Source of the DNA: a virus
Direction: 5' to 3' (one strand)
Length of the DNA: 38,573 nucleotides
Virus record (IMG/VR): IMGVR_UViG_3300042305_001022
Span: 1-38,573 of that record
The position numbers and the translations under genes were made by a program. The notes under the pieces were generated by a model, which worked only from the letters and a program-made list of their open reading frames with translations, had not been told where the DNA came from and did no database searches. Of this stretch, positions 30,238 to 37,201 are shown in pieces (positions within the stretch are counted from its first letter, which is position 1; each line of letters begins with the position of its first letter).

Positions 30238-31019
30238 GCACCGAGGTAATCCACAACATGCCGTCGGCCATCTACCACGGCACCAAGGCCCTCTCCAAGT
30301 CCGGCCTCGATCAGTTCCGGCGGTCCCCCGCCCACTTCCGCGCATGGCAGGACGGCATCACCAAGAACGAGTCGTCCCCCGCCCTTGAGTTCGGCACCGC
30401 CGTTCACATGGCTATCCTCGAACCCGACCTGTTCGCGGCCACCTACACCGCGTTCTCGGGCGATCGGCGCACCAAGGAAGGCAAAGCCGCCTACGAGGCC
30501 GTCCTGTCATCCGGTCGCACCCCGCTCAACCAAGAGCAGTGGGACAACATCACCGGAGCCGCCGCAGCGGTTCACGCTCACCCAGCCGCCGCCGCATTCC
30601 TCCACAACATCCAGACCGAAGTCTCTTTCTTCGACATTTGGGACGGGGTGAAGGTCAAAGCCCGCATCGACGGTCTCGGAGGGGACTACATCGTCGATGT
30701 CAAAACCACCCAGGACGCATCGCCAGTGGCCTTCGGTAAGTCCTGCGCCCAGTTCCGCTACCACGTTCAAGCCGCGTGGTACCAGCGCATCACAGGAATC
30801 AACCGCTTCATATTCATCGCAGTCGAGAAGGAAGCGCCCTACGGAGTGGCCTGCTACGAACTCGATCAGCCGGCCATCGACCTCGGTCACAGCATCATCG
30901 AGGAGCAGCTACGAACCTACATCGAGTGCGAGCAACTCAACTCGTGGCCCTGCTACTCGTCCCAGATCCAATCCCTCTCGCTGCCCGCGTGGGCAGCCCG
31001 TCAGTCCGACCAACAGTAA
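30234..31019 (+). CDS. RecE-like PD-(D/E)XK exonuclease
   Basis: 261 residues from a GTG at 30234 (GTGA overlap). The motif order is that of RecE/Cas4-like nucleases: SKSGLDQFRRSPAHF at the start, LEFGTAVHMAILEP, the metal-site pair ARIDGL and IVDVKTT (catalytic Asp and D-x-K), then YHVQAAWYQ. It would resect double-stranded ends for RecT-type annealing. The Ser/Ala-rich end is a short tail. Confidence 0.85.
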   Translation: MSTEVIHNMPSAIYHGTKALSKSGLDQFRRSPAHFRAWQDGITKNESSPALEFGTAVHMAILEPDLFAATYTAFSGDRRTKEGKAAYEAVLSSGRTPLNQEQWDNITGAAAAVHAHPAAAAFLHNIQTEVSFFDIWDGVKVKARIDGLGGDYIVDVKTTQDASPVAFGKSCAQFRYHVQAAWYQRITGINRFIFIAVEKEAPYGVACYELDQPAIDLGHSIIEEQLRTYIECEQLNSWPCYSSQIQSLSLPAWAARQSDQQ

Positions 31020-31040
31020 CAACACCAACAACACCACCAC

Positions 31041-31457
31041 ATGAAATTCAAAGTCGATCGCAGCCAAGCAGAAGTGAAGCCCTTCCCCGGCCCCGGGGAG
31101 TACACCGTCGTCATCCAGTCCGCCAAGGATGAGGGTCTCGACAAGAACGGCAACCCCGTCGTCGTCCTCCGATACAAGAGTGCCGAGGGAGAGACAATCA
31201 TCGACCGCTTCACCCTCAAGGACACCATGATGTGGCGGCTTCAGATGCTCATCGGAGCCACCGATGCGAACATCGACGATGGAGCCGAGTTCGATTTTAG
31301 CATCGGAGGAGCCTTCCAGAGGTTCCTCCAAGGCTTCGTCGGGCTCGGCATGGGCATCGTCATCGAAGAGGAGAAGTACACCGACAAGAACGGTGCGGAA
31401 CAGACCGCCCTGCGGGTTCGTCGGATGAAGAAGCTCCCCTCCGACAACGACATCTAA
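31041..31457 (+). CDS. SSB-like protein (DUF669-type pattern)
   Basis: 138 residues. The sequence GPGEYTVVIQSAKDEG, NPVVVLRYKSAEGETIIDRFTL, MLIGATDANI and GIVIEEEKYTDKNG follows the beta-barrel pattern of phage single-strand binding or DUF669-type proteins. Position between exonuclease and helicase supports a role in coating ssDNA during recombination and replication. The start has an A/C-rich leader without a Shine-Dalgarno. A hairpin follows the stop. Confidence 0.6.
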   Translation: MKFKVDRSQAEVKPFPGPGEYTVVIQSAKDEGLDKNGNPVVVLRYKSAEGETIIDRFTLKDTMMWRLQMLIGATDANIDDGAEFDFSIGGAFQRFLQGFVGLGMGIVIEEEKYTDKNGAEQTALRVRRMKKLPSDNDI

Positions 31458-31473
31458 CCCCCACAAAACAAAG

Positions 31474-31501
31474 CCCCCCGGAGTGTGCAAGCTCCGGGGG
31501 G
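31474..31501. terminator. Strong GC hairpin between the SSB-like and helicase genes
   Basis: CCCCCCGGAG (31474-31483) pairs perfectly with CTCCGGGGGG (31492-31501) around an 8-base loop. In the rightward direction no T-run follows; in the leftward direction CTTTGTTTTG follows. It may block leftward transcription, or act as a 3' stability element on rightward mRNA. Confidence 0.5.
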
Positions 31502-31549
31502 TGTCAACGAGTAGTCCTTACAAACCAACACAAAGCGCAACGACACGCT

Positions 31550-32662
31550 ATGCACGACAAAGATCATCCCGAAACGAACTCGACGCAAGCGTTTCTGCTT
31601 CGACCATATCAGCAACGAGCAGTCGAGTGGGCCATTCAAGGGGATGGACTCATCATCGCTCCAGCAGGGTGCGGCAAGACCCTCATCGCATCATCCATCG
31701 TCAAACACTTCTCCGAGAAGTTCCACGGCATGACATTCGGCTGGCTCGCCCCGACCCGCGAGACCTGCCAGCAGGCGGTCAAATCGCTCAATGCCGTTGG
31801 AGTCGATCCTTCAATCGTCGAAGTCAGGTGCCCGCACGAGTCGGTCGATTTCTCATCCAAGAAAGTCCTCATCGTGGATGAGGCAAAGCATGCGCCAGCA
31901 GAGTCGTGGCGCAGGATCATCGAGTCATGCAATGGACGACGCTACGGCTTCGATGCAACTCCTTGGTGCGACGATCCCGAGCGTAACGAGATCCTCCTCA
32001 CGTTGTTTCGGAACAGCGCGCACGAGATCAAGCGCGAGGAGCTGGTCAATGTTCTGGCCCACGCAACCGTCTACCTGTCCTCGGCCACAGACTTCTTCAT
32101 CCAGAGCAGGATCGATGACCAGATCGAGAAACTCTTCACGGATCGCAAACGCTACATGCGGATCCCGCACACAGAACTCCGCGCCATGTGCGCTTGGGAA
32201 GCCATCACCGACATCGGCATCTGCCAGAACAGGAACCGGAATGCTGCCGCGATCATGTTCGCCAAGTGCGAGTCTCAAACACTCGTACTCGTCCCCAGGG
32301 TGACCCTAGGTGAGGAATACGCGAAGCAGATCGACGGATCCATCCTCGTCCATTCCAAGATGCCAAAGAAGGCTCGTCGCGCTGCCATGGAGGAGTTCAA
32401 GGCTGGGAACATCAAGGCCATGATCGCCACCTCGCTGGCCGACGAAGGACTCGACCTGCCGAACGTCCGCACCCTCGTGATGGTCTCCGGAGGCCGAAGC
32501 GCACAGAAAACGATCCAGCGGGCCAGCAGGGCTCTTCGTAGGTGCGACGGAAAGGACGAGGCATTCATCCACGACTTCAAGGACAACTTCCATCCGCTCG
32601 CCCATGCCCACGCCAAGAAACGGATCAAGTGCTACCAACAACTCGGATGCTCGATCCAATGA
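31550..32662 (+). CDS. SF2 DNA helicase
   Basis: 370 residues. Motif I is APAGCGKT (about residues 37-44), motif II IVDEAKHAP (DEAK in place of the usual DEAH), motif III GFDATPW, motif V near ATSLADEGLDLP and motif VI QRASRALRR. This is the order of RecG/UvsW-like or DEAH-type SF2 translocases. It could remodel forks or recombination intermediates, in keeping with the RecE/RecT-like genes before it and the RuvC-like nuclease after it. Ends in ATGA with the next gene. Confidence 0.85.
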   Translation: MHDKDHPETNSTQAFLLRPYQQRAVEWAIQGDGLIIAPAGCGKTLIASSIVKHFSEKFHGMTFGWLAPTRETCQQAVKSLNAVGVDPSIVEVRCPHESVDFSSKKVLIVDEAKHAPAESWRRIIESCNGRRYGFDATPWCDDPERNEILLTLFRNSAHEIKREELVNVLAHATVYLSSATDFFIQSRIDDQIEKLFTDRKRYMRIPHTELRAMCAWEAITDIGICQNRNRNAAAIMFAKCESQTLVLVPRVTLGEEYAKQIDGSILVHSKMPKKARRAAMEEFKAGNIKAMIATSLADEGLDLPNVRTLVMVSGGRSAQKTIQRASRALRRCDGKDEAFIHDFKDNFHPLAHAHAKKRIKCYQQLGCSIQ

Positions 32663-32799
32663 ACACCGCGCTCACCATCATCTCCATGGCCGCGATCCTT
32701 CCGGTCTTCACACTGCTCGGAGTCTTCGTAGGCCACAAACTCACCATCAGATCGCAGAACGACAAACCAACCAATGAAACAAACAATCGTAGCCTGTGA
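32659..32799 (+). CDS. 46-residue single-pass membrane peptide
   Basis: From the ATG at 32659 (ATGA). One hydrophobic helix (ALTIISMAAILPVFTLLGVFVG) is followed by a basic, Asn-rich cytoplasm-type tail. It overlaps the next gene by 26 bases in another frame. Function unknown. Confidence 0.6.
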   Translation: MNTALTIISMAAILPVFTLLGVFVGHKLTIRSQNDKPTNETNNRSL

Positions 32800-33229
32800 C
32801 CCAGGCGTGAACGGTGGATTCGCCATCAAGGCAACAGACGGAATCCTCCTGTTCCCTATGCCAGAGTCCGTTCCGGACATGCATCAACTGCTCACCGGCT
32901 TCAAGGTGGCTGACTCCCACCTGTGGATCGAGAAGGTGCCCAAGTTCGTGTCCAAACTCACCCCAGCCGCAGCCGTCGCCACACTCCACGAGAACTACGG
33001 CATCATCCAAGGACTGGCCTACTCACAAGGCTACGCACTCCATCGCGTCGAGCCGCGAGTCTGGCAGGAACCACTCGGACTCGGAGGTCGCAAAGCATGC
33101 GCCACCGGTCCCGAATGGAAGCGCAAGCTCAAGTCCAAGGCCCAGGAACTCTACCCCCATCTGGATGTCACCCTCGGAAACTGCGACGCGCTTCTGATCC
33201 TCCACTACGCAATCGGAGGTGGCCGATGA
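32774..33229 (+). CDS. RuvC-like Holliday junction resolvase
   Basis: 151 residues. RNase H-fold landmarks are present: IVACDPGVNGGFAI at the N-terminus (first Asp), LWIEKVP (Glu in strand 4) and LGNCDALLILHYA near the end (last acidic site). It should cut branched DNA made by recombination or replication before packaging. It overlaps the membrane peptide upstream and is ATGA-coupled downstream. Confidence 0.8.
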   Translation: MKQTIVACDPGVNGGFAIKATDGILLFPMPESVPDMHQLLTGFKVADSHLWIEKVPKFVSKLTPAAAVATLHENYGIIQGLAYSQGYALHRVEPRVWQEPLGLGGRKACATGPEWKRKLKSKAQELYPHLDVTLGNCDALLILHYAIGGGR

Positions 33230-33387
33230 GCAGGACAAGCGCACCCAACCGGATCATAGCAGATGGCGACGGAGCCTATCACATGACCAAGAACGATGTC
33301 GGCCAAGCATTCAAGGCAGCCAGGAATTACAGATTCAAGAACGACACCTCGGTATGGAGAAGGAACAAGAAGAAAGGATCCAAATGA
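33226..33387 (+). CDS. Small basic hypothetical protein
   Basis: 53 residues from the ATG at 33226, coupled by ATGA at both ends. Contains HMTKNDVGQAFKAARNYR and a Lys/Arg-rich end (WRRNKKKGSK). Could bind nucleic acid; no family recognised. Confidence 0.6.
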   Translation: MSRTSAPNRIIADGDGAYHMTKNDVGQAFKAARNYRFKNDTSVWRRNKKKGSK

Positions 33388-33590
33388 CCCGTTTCCTCCT
33401 CGGCTTCTCGATTGGCTGTTTGGTCGGCAGCTTTGTTTCTACCGCTATCGAATTGGCATCGTACCGGATGAAGGTCCGGCAACTGGTGCAGGAGCGGATG
33501 GAGCTGGAAGCTGTGATGACTGGACATGCTGAGTGGCTGGAGGGGGCCGACGGAAAGCCGGTGTTTTCGTGGAGGGAAAAATGCAGATGA
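33384..33590 (+). CDS. Small membrane-anchored protein
   Basis: 68 residues from the ATG at 33384 (ATGA). One N-terminal hydrophobic helix (FLLGFSIGCLVGSFVSTAI) is followed by a charged helix (MKVRQLVQERMELEAVM) and a short tail. It resembles the next gene in layout: an N-terminal LLG-LVG helix plus a charged tail, possibly related. Function unknown. Confidence 0.6.
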   Translation: MTRFLLGFSIGCLVGSFVSTAIELASYRMKVRQLVQERMELEAVMTGHAEWLEGADGKPVFSWREKCR

Positions 33591-33724
33591 AAACGGTGAT
33601 GGCATTCCTGCTCGGAGTCTTGGTCGGGGCCTACGCAGCCGGCCAAGTCTGGCAGGAGGAAGCGGTTGAACGTGGATTCGCAGAGAACAAAAACAATCAA
33701 TTCAAATGGAAAGGAACGAAATGA
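33581..33724 (+). CDS. Small membrane-anchored peptide, 47 residues
   Basis: From the ATG at 33581, with GGAGG (33571-33575) upstream inside the previous gene. The hydrophobic helix MAFLLGVLVGAYAAG is followed by VWQEEAVERGF and a Lys/Asn-rich tail. The helix resembles that of the preceding gene (FLLGFSIGCLVG). Ends in ATGA with the next gene. Confidence 0.6.
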   Translation: MQMKTVMAFLLGVLVGAYAAGQVWQEEAVERGFAENKNNQFKWKGTK

Positions 33725-34110
33725 CAAAAGAACAAGCAGCAGTAGACACACGGGACCTCGACTATCAGATCGGGGCGATGCAGGCATTCAAGGCCCGCAG
33801 GCAGATCGAATGCCGGTTCCGAGACACGGGCGGAGATGTGTGGAAATTGGTGGTCGATCCAAAATGGAACTGGGACCTTGTCGAATACCGCATAAAACCC
33901 ACCGCAAAGCTCCGCCCGTGGACTGAGGACGATGTGCCGCTGGGGGCGTGGATGAGGGTTAAGGATTCAAACTGTGGACGTCGGAGAGTTTTGATTTGTG
34001 GAACTTACGATGAATTAACCAGATCGACTTGGTTATCTACCAGCGAACACAGCACCGACGGCGGTAAAACGTGGCTCCCGTGTGGGGTTGAGGAGGAAAC
34101 GAAGCCATGA
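33721..34110 (+). CDS. Hypothetical early protein (Trp-rich, YRIKP motif)
   Basis: 129 residues from the ATG at 33721 (ATGA); ATG 33706 would add five. It contains DYQIGAMQAFKARRQIECRFR, WNWDLVEYRIKP and WTEDDVPLGAWMRV. The W-x-W...EYRIKP stretch followed by a G-W-surface part is common in small phage proteins of unknown role. AAAGGAA upstream gives a fair ribosome site. Confidence 0.65.
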   Translation: MTKEQAAVDTRDLDYQIGAMQAFKARRQIECRFRDTGGDVWKLVVDPKWNWDLVEYRIKPTAKLRPWTEDDVPLGAWMRVKDSNCGRRRVLICGTYDELTRSTWLSTSEHSTDGGKTWLPCGVEEETKP

Positions 34111-34766
34111 AAACAAAAATTGTAGCGATTACGAAACCCATTGTTGGTGACGGCGAGATGTCGGCATCCGACTTCATCACCTATTGCGCGAGGGTGAGCA
34201 ATCCGGCCAATCAGCTCAACACGCTGACAGCGCCGAGGTTGCTGGCCTACTGCATCAATAACGGCCATTGGAGCATCTTTGAGCAGGCGAGCATGACCGT
34301 GGAGATTGTGACGAGTAGGGCGGTTGCTGCTCAGATTCTTAGGCACCGGAGCTTCTGCTTTCAGGAGTACAGCCAACGCTATGCGGTGGCGCTTGAGATG
34401 GAGCCTGTGGAGCTGAGGACGCAGGACTTGAAGAATCGTCAGGCGAGCGGCGAGGTGTTTTCTCAGGAGTGGGCCAAGGATGCCGTGGCCGACGTTACGT
34501 TCAGGTCTTGGAACTTGTATCGCGAGCTTATCTCGCAGGGAGTGAGTCGGGAGACTGCGCGGATGATTTTGCCGCTTTGCACTCAGACGACGATGTACAT
34601 GACTGGGAGTGTACGCTCATGGATTCACTACTTTGAGCAGCGGTGTGCGAAGGGAACCCAGAAGGAGCATCGGGAGATTGCCGTGTCGATTCGCGACACG
34701 ATCTTCAAGGAGCATTTCAGGGATATTTACGATGCGCTTACGGCGATTGAGGAGGAATCGAAATGA
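34107..34766 (+). CDS. thyX: FAD-dependent thymidylate synthase
   Basis: 219 residues. The ThyX signature RHRSFCFQEYSQRY (RHR-x7-S-x-R) is intact, with the upstream helix FEQASMTVEIVTSRAVAAQILRH and MILPLCTQTTMYMTGSVRSWIHY downstream. It makes dTMP from dUMP using methylenetetrahydrofolate and NADPH via FAD, supplying thymidine for phage DNA. Length is normal. GAGGAGG, encoded in the end of the preceding gene, precedes the ATG, which overlaps the stop (ATGA). Confidence 0.93.
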   Translation: MKTKIVAITKPIVGDGEMSASDFITYCARVSNPANQLNTLTAPRLLAYCINNGHWSIFEQASMTVEIVTSRAVAAQILRHRSFCFQEYSQRYAVALEMEPVELRTQDLKNRQASGEVFSQEWAKDAVADVTFRSWNLYRELISQGVSRETARMILPLCTQTTMYMTGSVRSWIHYFEQRCAKGTQKEHREIAVSIRDTIFKEHFRDIYDALTAIEEESK

Positions 34767-35014
34767 ACAAGATCAACGACGGTGGACCGGCGTTTCCAAC
34801 AAATGCGACAGCTACCACACACGGGTTCTATCAGGATGGGCAGCCGTGCGCTACTCATTACGGAACCACACCAGGAATGACCCTACGCGACTACTTCGCA
34901 GCGGCTGCGTTGCAGGGTTCTATTGCAAATCCTAACTCAAATGGAAACTGGGAAGACTTTGCCTTGGATGCGTATCGTTATGCCGACGCGATGCTGGAGA
35001 GGAGGAAGCGATGA
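34763..35014 (+). CDS. Small conserved phage protein (GMTLRDYFAAAAL type)
   Basis: 83 residues: DGGPAFPTNA, then PGMTLRDYFAAAALQG, then a helical end AYRYADAMLERRKR. This order is frequent in phage early regions; the function is unknown. The end AGAGGAGGAAGCG doubles as the ribosome site of the next gene. ATGA at both ends. Confidence 0.75.
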   Translation: MNKINDGGPAFPTNATATTHGFYQDGQPCATHYGTTPGMTLRDYFAAAALQGSIANPNSNGNWEDFALDAYRYADAMLERRKR

Positions 35015-35265
35015 GCAACCATCTTGGTGACGCCAACAAAATGGTCAGCGACACGCCGAGGACGGATGAGGCCTACTTCAAAAAAGGCGCGACTATGTAC
35101 GATCTGGCAGGCGAGATGAAGCGGATGGAACGCGAACTCAACGCAGCCAATGACCGCATCAAGCGGCTGGAGGAGGCGGGGGATTCGCTCAAAGCAGCCG
35201 GCTATTTCGGCGGGTTCGGTGATGCGGTCAACAAATGGAACAAAGCCAAGGAGGCCAAGCCGTGA
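35011..35265 (+). CDS. TPRTD-type coiled-coil protein, paralogue 1
   Basis: 84 residues: SDTPRTDEAYF near the start, then a heptad-rich helix ERELNAANDRIKRLEEAGD, and the C-terminus KAKEAKP. The TPRTD opening plus LExEL...RIxxLE helix is a common phage family without known function. The last codons carry the repeated box with AAGGAGG that starts the next gene at GTG (GTGA overlap). Confidence 0.7.
   Translation: MSNHLGDANKMVSDTPRTDEAYFKKGATMYDLAGEMKRMERELNAANDRIKRLEEAGDSLKAAGYFGGFGDAVNKWNKAKEAKP
35134..35184 (+). repeat. 51-base coding repeat, copy 1
   Basis: Codes for ELNAANDRIKRLEEAGD. It matches 35786-35836 with only two or three base differences over 51 bases, far closer than the rest of the two genes. 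This suggests recent duplication or gene conversion. Confidence 0.75.
35242..35265 (+). promoter_or_regulatory. Dual-use box 1 (KAKEAKP coding plus Shine-Dalgarno)
   Basis: A 24-base box encodes the KAKEAKP C-terminus, contains AAGGAGG about 8 bases before the next GTG, and ends GTGA (start overlapping stop). It recurs at 35685, 35882 and 36064. Confidence 0.8.
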
Positions 35266-35708
35266 GCAAATACATGAATCCAATCAAATCAGTCAGCATT
35301 AATTTCAGCGACGAGCCATTGCTAACAATCCATTGCGATGGCCGAGTGACGACTAGCGACAGACTCAAGCCTACCGAGACTGCCGTGCTTGCGCTCGATC
35401 AGATCAAGACCCAGTGGATGAAGGATGCGCAGGCTACGAAGATCAGGGAGCTTCAGGATCAGATCGAACGTCTTGAAGACTGGAAGCAATCAGCCTTGGC
35501 GGTCGAACGCGAGTGGAACGCGAACGCCATCGCAACCATGCTTGGAGGACAACTAGGAGAGTCTCAGCGCACGGTGATCCAGCGTGAGGTTCCTAAGCTA
35601 CTGGAACGCATCAAGCGGATGGAGGAGGCTGGTGATGCGATGTCTCAAGGGTGCAGGTGGCTGCAACTGGTAGACAAGTGGATCAAAGCCAAGGAGGCCA
35701 AGCTGTGA
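35262..35708 (+). CDS. Coiled-coil early protein with shared C-terminal cassette
   Basis: 148 residues from a GTG at 35262 (GTGA). A unique N-terminal part (MNPIKSVSINFSDEPLLTIH) is followed by coiled coil (IRELQDQIERLEDWKQSALAVERE) and a C-terminal stretch related to its neighbours (LLERIKRMEEAGDAM, then KWIKAKEAKL). It seems to be a different head joined to the same tail module. Function unknown. Confidence 0.7.
   Translation: MSKYMNPIKSVSINFSDEPLLTIHCDGRVTTSDRLKPTETAVLALDQIKTQWMKDAQATKIRELQDQIERLEDWKQSALAVEREWNANAIATMLGGQLGESQRTVIQREVPKLLERIKRMEEAGDAMSQGCRWLQLVDKWIKAKEAKL
35685..35708 (+). promoter_or_regulatory. Dual-use box 2
   Basis: Same box as at 35242, with one base change in the coding end (AAGCTGTGA, giving KAKEAKL). 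AAGGAGG is retained before the next GTG at 35705. Confidence 0.8.
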
Positions 35709-35905
35709 GTGATACACCGAGGACGGATGAAGCGCAGTTTGGAACCGGACGTGTGAGTGTCGGTTTCGCCCGCCAGTTGGAACTCGAACTGAACGCCGCC
35801 AATGACCGCATCAAGCGGCTGGAGGAGGCGGGGGATGCACTCGCCAACAATCACAACCCGTTTACGTTTATCGACTGGCACAAAGCCAAGGAGACAAAGC
35901 CGTGA
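35705..35905 (+). CDS. TPRTD-type coiled-coil protein, paralogue 2
   Basis: 66 residues from a GTG at 35705. It has SDTPRTDEAQF, FARQLELELNAANDRIKRLEEAGDA and the end WHKAKETKP. A near copy of the 35011 gene, sharing the 51-base repeat. The FARQLExEL form is typical of this phage family. Function unknown. Confidence 0.7.
   Translation: MSDTPRTDEAQFGTGRVSVGFARQLELELNAANDRIKRLEEAGDALANNHNPFTFIDWHKAKETKP
35786..35836 (+). repeat. 51-base coding repeat, copy 2
   Basis: Near-identical to 35134-35184. A shorter, more diverged relative lies around 35603-35638 in the gene between them (RIKRMEEAGDA). Confidence 0.75.
35882..35905 (+). promoter_or_regulatory. Dual-use box 3 (variant)
   Basis: Variant of the box with AAGGAGACAAAGCC (encoding KAKETKP). 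The Shine-Dalgarno is AAGGAGA, slightly weaker. Precedes the GTG at 35902. Confidence 0.75.
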
Positions 35906-36087
35906 AGTATCAATACTACTACAAAAACAATGACTGCAAAGCACTCCATGCGACAGACGCGGAATGCATTTGCTGGTATGACGAGGGAACCGGTCCTTTT
36001 CCTGACATCCGATACAGCAGCAGAGCATGGCATGACATACCGAGCTTCTGGCGGGTCAAACCTGAAGCCAAGGAGGCCAAGCCGTGA
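35902..36087 (+). CDS. Aromatic-rich small protein ending in the shared cassette
   Basis: 61 residues from a GTG at 35902. The body (YQYYYKNNDCKALHATDAECICWYDEG, then WHDIPSFWRVKPEA) is unlike its neighbours: rich in Tyr, Trp and Cys. It still ends KEAKP through the same DNA box. So an unrelated gene has acquired the tail/ribosome-site module. Function unknown. Confidence 0.65.
   Translation: MKYQYYYKNNDCKALHATDAECICWYDEGTGPFPDIRYSSRAWHDIPSFWRVKPEAKEAKP
36064..36087 (+). promoter_or_regulatory. Dual-use box 4
   Basis: GAAGCC followed by AAGGAGGCCAAGCCGTGA: the box core again, now after an unrelated coding sequence, and ahead of the GTG at 36084. Confidence 0.8.
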
Positions 36088-36278
36088 AGAAGCCCATCTC
36101 CAAAACCCCGCGCACAGACCGGCAGCCGTTTGTCACCGTGGCATTCACCAGGTTCGTGAAAGCCGGCTTCGCCCGTCAGCTAGAGCGGCAACTGGCCGGA
36201 GCCAACAAGCGGATCAAGGAACTGGAGGCCAAGGAGGCTGAACTGCAAGACCTCAAGAAATGGTTGGAGGGACGATGA
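36084..36278 (+). CDS. TPRTD-type coiled-coil protein, paralogue 3
   Basis: 64 residues from a GTG at 36084: SKTPRTDRQPF, GFARQLERQLAGANKRIKELEAKEAEL. It is the most diverged paralogue. It contains an internal GCCAAGGAGGCTG (36229-36240) that looks like a former box now read through as AKEAE. The next gene uses GGAGG in the end of this one and an ATGA overlap. Confidence 0.65.
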   Translation: MKKPISKTPRTDRQPFVTVAFTRFVKAGFARQLERQLAGANKRIKELEAKEAELQDLKKWLEGR

Positions 36279-36484
36279 AACCCATCCTCCCTCCGGTGAA
36301 ATCCGGCGAACGCCGATGGCGCAAAGTCCCGGATCGCATCAAGGCCATGATACTCAAGGAGCATCACTCCATCACCTACGCAGAACTGTCGGCCAAATAC
36401 AACCTCGCACCCAGCGTCCTATGGTACATCCGCAAAGGAATCCCCTGCCCCAACCACCGCAAAACGAAACAACAAACCAACTGA
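36275..36484 (+). CDS. Small HTH-like DNA-binding protein
   Basis: 69 residues from the ATG at 36275 (ATGA). After a basic lead (GERRWRKVPDRIKAMILKE) comes SITYAELSAKYNLAPSVLWYIRKG, a helix-turn-helix pattern. A basic tail follows. Probably a regulator or replication accessory. Its stop TGA is part of CTGA at 36481. Confidence 0.6.
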   Translation: MKPILPPVKSGERRWRKVPDRIKAMILKEHHSITYAELSAKYNLAPSVLWYIRKGIPCPNHRKTKQQTN

Positions 36485-36618
36485 AACAATGGAAGGAATT
36501 GTGCAACGAATTGGCCGCATGCTTGGGCTGTGGCTGCACCCAACAACTCGGCCTGTGCGTCCAATGTCACAAAGCCAACAAACGATACCAAGCGACCATC
36601 AGAATGCAAAAGCCATGA
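36481..36618 (+). CDS. Cys-rich small protein with non-ATG start
   Basis: About 45 residues ending at 36618. It contains CNELAACLGCGCTQQLGLCVQCHKAN, with C-x-C, CxxC and His, a zinc-finger-like pattern. There is no ATG or GTG near the start: a CTG at 36481 overlaps the preceding stop (CTGA), and a TTG at 36499 follows GGAAGG too closely. The stop overlaps the next ATG (ATGA). A competing frame (ATG 36489) would fuse a Ser/Arg-rich head to the next gene. Confidence 0.45.
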   Translation: MKQWKELCNELAACLGCGCTQQLGLCVQCHKANKRYQATIRMQKP

Positions 36619-36941
36619 AACTGACTGAATCAATCCAGATCGTCACAGACCTCCGAGCCAAGGGTTGGACCTACAAATCCATCTCCCTCAACCTCGGTAT
36701 GTCACGCCAACGCGCTCATCAGATATTCCAGTTGGCCAAACAACGACAATACGCATCCACCCTGTGGACCCACGGACTCAGCGTCCGAAATATCACCATC
36801 CTCGGGAAACTAGGGATCACCAGTAAACAGGAAGCCAGAGAGGCAATCAAAAGCGGCAGGATCCGACCGCTCGCATTCAAGAACTACGGAGTCAAATCCT
36901 ACTCCCAACTCGTCACCTGGCTCGATGAACAACAACCATGA
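36615..36941 (+). CDS. HTH protein of the early operon
   Basis: 108 residues from the ATG at 36615 (ATGA). An N-terminal HTH (IVTDLRAKGWTYKSISLNLGMSRQRAHQIFQLA) resembles sigma factor region 4 or resolvase-type HTH. A second helical part follows (GLSVRNITILGKLGITSKQEAREAIKSG) with a second HTH look, ending SQLVTWLDEQQP. It probably binds DNA and may regulate early or late transcription. An upstream in-frame ATG at 36489 is less likely. Confidence 0.65.
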   Translation: MKLTESIQIVTDLRAKGWTYKSISLNLGMSRQRAHQIFQLAKQRQYASTLWTHGLSVRNITILGKLGITSKQEAREAIKSGRIRPLAFKNYGVKSYSQLVTWLDEQQP

Positions 36942-37201
36942 GCCGACACACCTATCCACTCGTCGAATCCATCAAGGTCATCCCGCTCTCCGACGGACGC
37001 TCCATCCGCATCCGCAGGGATCGTACCAAGGAGAACCTCAAGACCAACTACGGCGACGGTGACATCCACCTCACCTGCGTCGCCCAAGCACATGACCCCA
37101 TCGAGATGATCAAGACCTTGGCCCGCCTAGAAAACGTCCGCTCGGTCGAACTCCTCGACGCCAAAGGCAACGGCATCCAGATCCACAAGGAACACCCATG
37201 A
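36938..37201 (+). CDS. Small hypothetical early protein
   Basis: 87 residues, ATGA at both ends. A compact mixed sequence: SIKVIPLSDGRSIRIRRDR, GDIHLTCVAQAHDPIEMIKTLARLENV, ELLDAKGNGIQIHK. No recognised motif. No Shine-Dalgarno; the leader is AACAACAACC. Confidence 0.6.
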   Translation: MSRHTYPLVESIKVIPLSDGRSIRIRRDRTKENLKTNYGDGDIHLTCVAQAHDPIEMIKTLARLENVRSVELLDAKGNGIQIHKEHP

